This document shows positions 57,767-64,000 of a DNA stretch of 64,000 nucleotides, piece after piece. The notes under the pieces are model-generated. The model saw nothing but the letters and a program-made list of their open reading frames with translations, was not told where the DNA came from and did not search any database. The position numbers were made by a program, and so were the translations under genes. Origin of the DNA: JADKAV01 sp963733395 (GTDB taxonomy: Bacteria > Actinomycetota > Actinomycetes > S36-B12 > UBA10799); contig CAVTCZ010000021.1 in assembly GCA_963733395.1 (NCBI GenBank), positions 208,889 to 272,888 of the forward strand, given 5' to 3'. The stretch's first letter is position 1. Every line of letters starts with the position of its first letter.

Positions 57767-58696
57767 TCACGACTCCCGGGCCAGGACCTTCTCGGCCTCC
57801 AGTCGCCCCGCTTCGTACAACGATTCGCCGCGGCTGAAGTCCATCGCCGACCGCAGCCGTTTGACGGCCCCCATCGGCAGGTTGATGACGCGCACGTGCG
57901 CGTCGTGCTCGGCTTCCTCGGTGGCCTCGCCCTGGGCCGCCATTGCCATCGCGAAGCCCGTCGCGACCGGGTCCAGACTTCCGGGGTGGTAGCTGCGGGT
58001 CGCCTTGACCGCGGCGGCGACGTCGAGCACCCAGATGCGCTTGGGCCGCTGCGCCAGAGCCATCTCCACCGGGACCATGCAGCGCACGCCGCCATCGACG
58101 TGGGTGCCCGGGCGGGTGGGTGCCGACATGGGGCTGAGCCGCACCGGCGGGAACACCCCGGGGATCGCCGCTGAGGCGAGCAGGAGCTCGACAGCTGATC
58201 CGGTGCGATGCAGCACGGCGGTACCGGTCCTCAGATGGGTCGTCACGACGCCGACTGGCGTGGGTGCATCCTCGATCCGGTCGTACGGCAGGTTCTCGGC
58301 GATGACCTGCCGCAGCCCCTCGGGGGAGGACAGCCCGGACCGACCCCGTAGCAGGTTGGCCGCCCGGTGGGTCGTCGTGCCGAAGACCTTGCGAGTGGTC
58401 AACTCCAGCCAGATCTGCGCCAGTTTCTGCACCCCTCTCGGGGTCGGGTCACCGGCGAAGAAGCTGGCGTTGATCGCACCGGCGGATGTTCCCAGGAGCA
58501 AGGCCGGTGTCACTCCGGCCCGGCTCAGCGCGTCCAGCATTCCGACCTGAGCCGAACCCAGCGCCGCCCCGCCGGAGAGCACGATGACCTCGCCGCTGCC
58601 GCCGAGCAGTTCACGCTCGAAGATCGGGTCAGCCGACCGCTGGGTAACGGTCACCCGGGCCGCGGCGACAAGTGCACCGAGGGGAGATACCGCCAT
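57767..58696 (-). CDS. Patatin-like phospholipase, copy B
   Basis: 309 residues, the same protein as copy A, with GTSAG elbow and DGG aspartate. Only a handful of silent differences are visible (for example accggggg / accggcgg). Both copies keep full coding capacity, unlike the rhodanese. Confidence 0.9.
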   Translation of the reverse strand: MAVSPLGALVAAARVTVTQRSADPIFERELLGGSGEVIVLSGGAALGSAQVGMLDALSRAGVTPALLLGTSAGAINASFFAGDPTPRGVQKLAQIWLELTTRKVFGTTTHRAANLLRGRSGLSSPEGLRQVIAENLPYDRIEDAPTPVGVVTTHLRTGTAVLHRTGSAVELLLASAAIPGVFPPVRLSPMSAPTRPGTHVDGGVRCMVPVEMALAQRPKRIWVLDVAAAVKATRSYHPGSLDPVATGFAMAMAAQGEATEEAEHDAHVRVINLPMGAVKRLRSAMDFSRGESLYEAGRLEAEKVLARES

Positions 58697-58872
58697 AGGG
58701 CGCCTCCGGATCGTACCGTTGGGCGGCTACCGGTCGGGCCATCCGATTCGGATTCCGCTCTCCAATGGTACGCCTCGGGGGGATATCCGGGCCTTCAGGT
58801 AGCGAAAAGCGTCCGATTGCTGGGTGGCGGGCTCCGGCGACCCGCCCCAGGTACCACCGCACTTGTGGTCGA

Positions 58873-59406
58873 ATGGCCGGTATGGACGTCGCTGCGGTCT
58901 ACCTGGAGTTGTTCGGACGGATCCCGCCGCTGGTGCGCACCGCGGTGGACGGGTTGGACCCCGATGCGCTGCGGCAGGCGCCGCGGCCGGGCACGAACCC
59001 GGTGGGCTGGCTGGTGTGGCACCTGACGCGGGTGCAGGACCACCATGTCTCGGAGTTGCTCGGCGTCCCCCAGGTGTGGATGGAGGGTGACTGGCCGCAG
59101 CGCTTCGGGCTGGCCGCGGATCCGTGGAACCTCGGCTTCGCGCACAAGCCCGACGATGTGGCCGCGGTGCGTCCCGAAAGTGCCCAAGCCCTGGTCGAGT
59201 ACTACGACGCCGTGTACGCGCGAACCGAACCGATGCTGGCGGGGTTGACGCAAGCATCGTTGGGCGAGGTGGTCGATGAGAACTGGGATCCTCCGGTCAC
59301 TCGCGGGGTCCGGCTGATCAGCGTCGCCGACGACTCCCTGCAGCACGCCGGGCAGGCGTTGTACGTACGGGGGCTGGTGCAGGCGGGCTGGCACCTGGGG
59401 TACTGA
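58873..59406 (+). CDS. DinB-like protein, copy B
   Basis: 177 residues, identical protein to copy A. A patch at 59040-59079 carries seven silent substitutions in twelve codons compared with copy A while the flanks match almost perfectly. Confidence 0.85.
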   Translation: MAGMDVAAVYLELFGRIPPLVRTAVDGLDPDALRQAPRPGTNPVGWLVWHLTRVQDHHVSELLGVPQVWMEGDWPQRFGLAADPWNLGFAHKPDDVAAVRPESAQALVEYYDAVYARTEPMLAGLTQASLGEVVDENWDPPVTRGVRLISVADDSLQHAGQALYVRGLVQAGWHLGY

Positions 59407-59448
59407 GGCCGGCGGCGCGTAGCGTCGGGTCATGACTGGCTGCAGCGA

Positions 59449-59889
59449 TTGCTCATCGTCCACCACACGCCGTCGCCGGCGGTGCGGGCGCTGCTGGAGG
59501 CGACCGTGGCCGGGGCCCGGATCCAGGAACTGGCCGAAGTCGCGGTTGCTGTCGAGCCGGCGTTGTCGGCCACCGCCAGCGACCTGCTTGCCGCCGATGC
59601 GGCCCTGCTGCTGACGCCGGCGAACATCGGGTACATGAGCGGGGCCCTGAAGCACTTCTTCGACACCGTCTACTACCCGTGTCTGGACGCCACCCGCGGG
59701 CTGCCGTGGGGCCTGCTCGTGCACGGCAACGACGACACCGCCGGTGCAGTCAGATCGGTGGAGAAGATCGCCGGGGCGCTGCAGTGGCGTCCGGTGGCGC
59801 CGGTCGTCCGCGTCGTGGGCCCGCCGGCAGCGGCGGACCTGGCTGCTGCCCGCGAGCTGGGCTCGACGGTGTGTGCGGCGGCTTTGTGA
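59449..59889 (+). CDS. Flavodoxin-like reductase, copy B (altered start)
   Basis: 146 residues if started at the TTG at 59449 (LLIVHHTP). The ATG used in copy A is conserved at 59432, but one inserted base (cagcgattg for cagcgaatg region) puts it out of frame after six codons. From LIVHHTPSP on the protein matches copy A with a few changes. Expression is doubtful unless TTG is used. Confidence 0.7.
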   Translation: MLIVHHTPSPAVRALLEATVAGARIQELAEVAVAVEPALSATASDLLAADAALLLTPANIGYMSGALKHFFDTVYYPCLDATRGLPWGLLVHGNDDTAGAVRSVEKIAGALQWRPVAPVVRVVGPPAAADLAAARELGSTVCAAAL

Positions 59890-60011
59890 CCGGTTCGGTT
59901 GGTCGCCCCGGGTTCTGACGCTCGGTTCGGGGGCAACACTGAGGGCTTCACGCCGAGCCAGCGGGGAGGTTCCGCAGGCGCCCCGCCCCGCCTCGGTGCT
60001 ACACCGGTGGC
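59890..60011. other. Upstream region of the pit gene
   Basis: About 120 bases with a GGGAGG run at ~59962 but no clear operator. Confidence 0.3.
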
Positions 60012-61022
60012 ATGGAGGGGGTGCTGATCGCCGTCGTGGTGCTGGGCATCGCCTTCGACTTCTCCAACGGCTTCCACGATTCGTCCAATTCGATCGCAGC
60101 GCTGGTCGCCACCCGGGCCGCCCGCCCGGGGCCCGCAGTCGTGCTCGCATCGGTCGTTCACGATCCTCGGGCCGATCATCGTCGCCACCGCGGCGTGGCG
60201 GACACCTTCGGCGGCTTGTTGGAGGTCGGCCCTGAGCAGACTCTGGCCATCCTGCTCAGCGCGCTGGTCGCCGGACTGATCTGGAACATCGCCACGTGGT
60301 ACCGGGGTCTGCCCTCCTCGTCCTCACACGCGCTCGTGGGCGGGCTGGTGGGCGCGGGGTTGGTCATGGCCGGGCCGTCGGCGATCGTCTGGGGTGGCTT
60401 CAACGGCGTCTTCCCGTACGGGGTCCTGGGGGTGCTTGCGGGCCTGGCCATCTCCCCGGTGCTGGGGGCCGCGGTCGCGTGGGCCTTCACCGTGGCTGCC
60501 GGATGGGCCACCCGCAGAGCCACGAGACAACTGCGCACCCCGGTCCTGCGCGGCGAATGGGTGACCGCGGCGACACTGGCCTTCGTCCACGGCGCCAACG
60601 ACGCCCAGAAGACGATGGGGCTGCTGACCCTCGCGCTGGTGGCAGCCGGGGCCATCCCCAGTTTCGTGGTCCCGCTGTGGCTCAAGGTCGCGTGTGGGGT
60701 GGCGCTGACCGTGGGTACGGCCCTGGGAGGGTGGCGGATCGTGGACACGATCGGGCGGCGCATCTACCGTCTGCGACCGATGGACGGCTTGGTCAGCTCC
60801 GGCTCCAGTTCCCTGATCATCGGGTTCGCCTCCCTGATCGGGGCGCCGGTGAGCACCACGCATGTGGTTTCGTCCTCGGTCGTCGGGGTCGGCGCGAACC
60901 GCCGCCGCCGGCATGTCGGGTGGATCGTCGTGCGGGACATCCTGCTGGCGTGGCTGGTCACCTTGCCCGCGTGCGCGCTGATGGGCGCAGCGGTGTGTGC
61001 GGTTGCGAGGATGGTGATGTGA
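60012..61022 (+). CDS. pit: Pit-type inorganic phosphate transporter
   Basis: 336 residues, about ten membrane segments. The two Pit signatures are visible: FDFSNGFHDSSNSIA near the N-terminus and FVHGANDAQKTMG in the middle, plus GAPVSTTHVVSSSVVGVGA. Residues ~50-62 (DPRADHRRHRG) are out of place: two compensating indels near 60162 and 60192 replace a stretch that in another frame reads FTILGPIIVATA. Phosphate/proton symporter. Its stop overlaps the DUF47 gene (GTGA). Confidence 0.9.
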   Translation: MEGVLIAVVVLGIAFDFSNGFHDSSNSIAALVATRAARPGPAVVLASVVHDPRADHRRHRGVADTFGGLLEVGPEQTLAILLSALVAGLIWNIATWYRGLPSSSSHALVGGLVGAGLVMAGPSAIVWGGFNGVFPYGVLGVLAGLAISPVLGAAVAWAFTVAAGWATRRATRQLRTPVLRGEWVTAATLAFVHGANDAQKTMGLLTLALVAAGAIPSFVVPLWLKVACGVALTVGTALGGWRIVDTIGRRIYRLRPMDGLVSSGSSSLIIGFASLIGAPVSTTHVVSSSVVGVGANRRRRHVGWIVVRDILLAWLVTLPACALMGAAVCAVARMVM

Positions 61023-61628
61023 GCAAGCACTGGTTCCTGCCCGAGACGCCCGACGTGCTCGCGACGTTGCACGAGCAGACGCAGGTCACCCTGCGCGGGA
61101 TGTCGGCAGTTCGTGGCGTGGGCCCATGGCGACTTCGCGCGCAGTGCCGAATTGCGGCAGGCGGAGCACGATGCCGACGAGGTCCGCAGGCGGCTCGCGA
61201 GGGAACTGCGCAGCGCCTTCACCACGCCCGTCGACCAGGAGGACCTGTTCACGCTGTCCGAGCGACTGGACACCGTCCTGAACACGGCGAAGAACGTGGT
61301 CCGGGAGGCCGAACTGCTCGAAGTGACGCCGAGTCCGATCACGGCGAGTCTCGCCGACGAGGCGCTGGCCGGTGTGCAGAACCTTGCGCTGGCTTTCGAC
61401 GCGTTGCTCGACGACCCGGATGAAGCCACGGCCCGGGCGGACGCCGCCACGAAGTGCGGGCGCCACATGGAGAAGTTGTACGTGCGGGCGATCCGGGAGA
61501 TCTCAGGTCTGGAGGACCTGCACCGGGCGATGCCGCTGCGCGAGCACTACCAGCGCTGCCTGCGGATCGGTGAATCCATCGAACTCGTGGCCGATCGCGT
61601 CTGGTACTCGGTGGTCAAGGAGGCGTGA
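61019..61628 (+). CDS. DUF47/PhoU-like phosphate transport accessory protein, one frameshift
   Basis: GTG start (VSKHWFLPETPDVLATLHEQ) coupled to pit. A break near 61105 precedes FVAWAHGDFARSAELRQAEH DADEVRRRLARELRSAFTTP and REDxFTLSxRLDxVLN-like SERLDTVLNTAKN. The EAxAD-type metal-binding helices are intact. Corrected length ~203. Acts with Pit, probably gating transport, as in other pit-DUF47 pairs. Confidence 0.85.
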
Positions 61629-61837
61629 GGTCCCGCATCCGGAGCGGCTGAGCGGGCTGTGGTCGCCGGTCGACACCCGGCCCGTCGCTACCGGGGAGTG
61701 AAAGGCACAGGCGGGAGTGAAAGTGACGCCACTTATCACTCGCCGGGTGTGCTCTTCACTCCCGCCTGCGGATTCCGCAGCGCGGTGGGCGGCTCGGGCT
61801 TCGTGCCGCCGCCTGCCACCGTGGCGTGGATCCGGCC
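61629..61837. other. Convergent spacer with 14-bp hairpin
   Basis: About 210 bases between convergent genes. CAGGCGGGAGTGAA (61708-61721) and TTCACTCCCGCCTG (61755-61768) form a perfect 14-bp stem; AGTGA / TCACT pairs inside. Likely bidirectional terminator or repeat. Confidence 0.6.
61708..61768. terminator. Bidirectional terminator-like hairpin
   Basis: Perfect 14-bp arms with a 33-base loop, placed between the DUF47 and hemolysin III stop codons. Confidence 0.55.
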
Positions 61838-62489
61838 TCACGTCACCGCGAGCGCGATCGCGGCGAACTGGGCCAGGAAGGCAGCGATCGTCAGGGCGTG
61901 GAACAACTCGTGGAAGCCGAACCAGCCGTGGTGGAGGTTCGGAGCCTTGCGCGCGTAGATGACCCCGCCGGCTGTGTAGAGCAGCCCGCCGAGCGCCATC
62001 AGGAACACCACCAGTGGGCCGAAGGCCGACCAGATCGCCGGCAGGAAGAAGATCGCCACCCAGCCCAAGCCGATGTACGAACCGACAGCCAGCCACCGGG
62101 GCGCGGACCGCCAGGTCACCCGGGCGACGAGTCCCACGGCGGCGATCCCCCACACGAGGCCGAGGATGATCCACCCCTGGGTCCCGCCCAGTGCCACAGC
62201 GAAAGGTGTGTAACTGCCGGCGATGAACAGGTAGATGTTGGCGTGGTCGAGGCGGTTCAGGAACGCGTTCGTCTTGGGGCCGCCAGCACCGAGGTGGTAC
62301 GACGCGCTGACGGAGAACAGCAGGACGGTCGTGGCCACGTAGATCGCGACGGCGATCCGCTCGGCGAGTGTCGGGAGTGACTGCAACGAGCCCCAGACCG
62401 AGGACGAACGACAGCGGTGCGGCGCCGAAGTGCAGCCACCCGCGCAGCCGCGGTTTGGACTGGACAGGGCGTTCAAGCGTGGTACTCAC
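61838..62489 (-). CDS. Hemolysin III/PAQR family membrane protein, one frameshift
   Basis: GTG start (VSTTLERPVQSKPRLRGWLHF). A break near 62380 separates SFVLGLGLVAVTPT from LAERIAVAIYVATTVLLFSV SASYH. Seven membrane segments and the PAQR zinc/histidine positions are visible: ASYHLG, LDHANIYLFIAGSYTPF and the late FHELFHALTI. Family members include bacterial hemolysin III and eukaryotic adiponectin receptors (ceramidase-like). A perfect palindrome sits directly at the start. Confidence 0.85.
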
Positions 62490-62491
62490 CT

Positions 62492-62511
62492 AACCTACGG
62501 TACCGTAGGTT
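62492..62511. promoter_or_regulatory. 20-bp perfect palindrome at the hemolysin III start
   Basis: AACCTACGGTACCGTAGGTT, three bases upstream of the GTG. The TACGGTACCGTA core resembles TetR-family operators seen near lipid genes in actinobacteria. No tetR gene is adjacent, so a regulator elsewhere is implied. Confidence 0.7.
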
Positions 62512-62634
62512 CGGGCCCGGGCTAGAGGTCACGTCACAACCGAGCAAGGGTCCGGTTAACTGCGTGTGTTCACCCGGTTCCCGCCCTCCCCGATGGCCTA
62601 ATGTCGGGCTGACGTTCTCATAGAGGGAGAAGCG

Positions 62635-63072
62635 ATGAGGAAGACAGCACGACTGACCATTGCCGCGGTGACGGTGCCGCTGCTGGCCGCGACCGGCATC
62701 GGGGTGGCCAACGCCGCCAGCGACCCGTCCGAGGTAGTCATCACCGAGCTGAGCGGGCAGTACCTGGGACCGCTGAGCTCGGCCGGCAAGGTGCCGAAGA
62801 TCACGATCGAGGCCACCGAGGTGTCCAAGGCGTTCACCGGGTACACGACGGTCAAGACCGCGCGCAAGGTCGCCAAGAGCACCGACGGCGAAGCTGAGGC
62901 CAAGGGCACGATCGTCAAGACCCCGGAGGGCTTCCGCTGCAAGGCGACGTCCTTCAAGACCATCAACCCGGGGACGGCCGGAATGTACGAGAAGGTGAAC
63001 TGGAAGTGCACCTTCAAGGCCGCCGACACCCCGACCGAGATCACCCTGACCTACAAGCAGTCCTCGCTGTAG
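62635..63072 (+). CDS. Small secreted protein of unknown function
   Basis: 145 residues after AGAGGGAG. MRKTARLTIAAVTVPLLAAT is a signal peptide ending ANA. The mature part is a beta-rich domain of ~115 residues with two cysteines (FRCKATSFK and NWKCTFKA) that could form a disulfide. No family recognised. Intact, with a strong terminator immediately downstream. Confidence 0.7.
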   Translation: MRKTARLTIAAVTVPLLAATGIGVANAASDPSEVVITELSGQYLGPLSSAGKVPKITIEATEVSKAFTGYTTVKTARKVAKSTDGEAEAKGTIVKTPEGFRCKATSFKTINPGTAGMYEKVNWKCTFKAADTPTEITLTYKQSSL

Positions 63073-63076
63073 GTTC

Positions 63077-63121
63077 GCGACCGCCCGCCGCCCTGCCAAA
63101 GCAGGTGCGGCGGGCGGTCGC
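63077..63121 (+). terminator. Strong GC hairpin terminator
   Basis: GCGACCGCCCGCCGC / GCGGCGGGCGGTCGC, 15-bp perfect arms with an inner CCTGC/GCAGG stem, five bases after the stop codon and before the M28 peptidase gene. Confidence 0.8.
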
Positions 63122-63166
63122 TTGTGCGGCGGCGACCCGGGCGCGGGAAGCGCCTATCGTGGAGTC

Positions 63167-64000
63167 ATGTACACCCGCATCGCCGCAACTGCCCTCGCCG
63201 TCTCACTCGTCGCCGCTCCGGCGGTGGCAGCCGACCATCCGAAGCCCATGGGGGACTTCGCGCTGAAGGTGGTCGACGAACTGACCCGCCAGAAGAACCC
63301 CGACGGCACGTACACCGACCTGGACCGGGTGCAGGGGACTGCCGGCGAGCGGGTCGCGGGCAAGAAGATCCAGCGCTGGTTCCGGTCCTTCGGCTACAAG
63401 CCGGTCGTCCAGCGCTTCACGTACACCCGCAAGGGCACGAAGTACGTCTCCCGCAACATCGTCGCCACGCTGCCTGGCAAGACCAAGCAGACTGTGATCG
63501 TCGGCGCGCACTACGACGCGCGGCCCGAGGGCGCCGGTGCTGACGACAACGCATCCGGGGTCGGCGTCGTCCTGGAGACCGCCAAGCGGCTGGCGAAGCA
63601 GAAGAAGTTGCCCTACACGGTCACGTTCGTGGCCTTCGGGGCCGAGGAGAGTCCGGGTGGCCTGGTCGGGTCGAACTTCTACGTGAAGAACCTCAGCAAG
63701 AAGCAGATCGGTCGTACGACGGCCATGATCAATTACGACTCGCTGATCGTGGGTGACTTCACCTACGTGCATGCCGGCGCGAACCAGAAGGTCTGGGCCC
63801 GCGACCGGATGCTGCAGATCGCGCAACGGTTCCGCCTGCCGCTGCAGACGCAACCCGGCTGGAACCCCAAGTACCCGGCCGGCATCACGCCCAACGGCTT
63901 CAGCGACTACACCGCCTTCAACAAGGCTCGCATCCCGGTCGTCGCGTTCGAGTCCACGAACTGGGAGATCGCGGACAAGGACGGGTACACCCAGACCGAG
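63167..64000 (+). CDS. M28-family secreted aminopeptidase (5' part)
   Basis: 278 residues to the window edge. MYTRIAATALAVSLVAAPAV is a signal peptide. Zinc ligands are visible: HYDA in VIVGAHYDARPEG, the bridging Asp in GADDNASGVGV, and the general base Glu in AFGAEESPGG. NYDSLIVGD carries a further ligand Asp. Typical two-zinc M28 peptidase, extracellular; the last His ligand lies beyond the edge. Runs off the window. Confidence 0.9.
   Translation, partial: MYTRIAATALAVSLVAAPAVAADHPKPMGDFALKVVDELTRQKNPDGTYTDLDRVQGTAGERVAGKKIQRWFRSFGYKPVVQRFTYTRKGTKYVSRNIVATLPGKTKQTVIVGAHYDARPEGAGADDNASGVGVVLETAKRLAKQKKLPYTVTFVAFGAEESPGGLVGSNFYVKNLSKKQIGRTTAMINYDSLIVGDFTYVHAGANQKVWARDRMLQIAQRFRLPLQTQPGWNPKYPAGITPNGFSDYTAFNKARIPVVAFESTNWEIADKDGYTQTE

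Larger units (their letters stand above)
57111..59889. repeat. Tandem duplication 2, copy B
   Basis: Second copy, about 40 bases shorter owing to a 7-base deletion before the patatin gene and a ~23-base deletion before the flavodoxin gene. Otherwise very close to copy A. Confidence 0.9.

Overview
The DNA is GC-rich (roughly two thirds G+C or more by eye) and reads as an actinobacterial chromosome. Supporting signs are many GTG and TTG starts, a furA-katG pair with a leaderless-looking furA, actinobacterial families such as DUF6325+SHOCT, DUF6328 and DUF2252, and Tat or lipoprotein secretion signals. No plasmid or phage backbone is visible.

Layout. 1-7 kb: end of a terpene-cyclase-like gene, a lytic transglycosylase lipoprotein, a PstS-like secreted protein, an ABC-2 exporter, a carotenoid oxygenase and a fasciclin protein (the last two frameshifted). 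7-13.4 kb: an MFS exporter, its TetR repressor, a SHOCT protein and a DUF6325 protein, present as a 2.86-kb tandem duplication. 13.7-17 kb: a Tat-exported sulfatase with a membrane partner, then a Fic protein. 17.4-31.9 kb: a tRNA-Arg, an AbrB/PIN pair, a truncated integrase, several broken secreted-protein genes, gene remnants, and a complete nine-subunit V/A-type ATPase operon with a universal stress gene, ending at a 47-nt copy of the 3' half of tRNA-Arg. This looks like an old integrated island. 32-45 kb: scattered single enzymes, mostly intact (SnoaL-like, FAD oxidase, DUF2252, a second ABC-2 exporter, SRPBCC, methyltransferase, LURP-one, VOC, cupins, isoprenylcysteine methyltransferase-like). 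45-48 kb: furA-katG. 48-53 kb: two unusual secreted proteins and a GNAT enzyme. 53-54 kb: a VapBC module with a clear operator. 54-60 kb: a second tandem duplication (2.8 kb) of rhodanese, patatin, DinB and flavodoxin-like genes. 60-64 kb: a Pit phosphate transporter with its DUF47 partner, a hemolysin III protein, a small secreted protein and an M28 peptidase cut by the window end.

Three things set the window apart. (1) About twenty genes carry one or more frame breaks while conserved motifs survive on both sides. This points to uncorrected consensus indels at least as much as to real decay, so frameshifted entries should be read as genes whose sequence needs checking. (2) Both tandem duplications contain short patches of clustered synonymous differences inside otherwise near-identical copies. 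(3) Many intergenic spaces hold long perfect hairpins (10-20 bp arms), and several share the same words. They include a repeat family at 44.8, 45.0 and 53.8 kb and a 31-nt-period inverted array at 37.7 kb. These hairpins, and the V-type ATPase island, are the best candidates for something not previously described.
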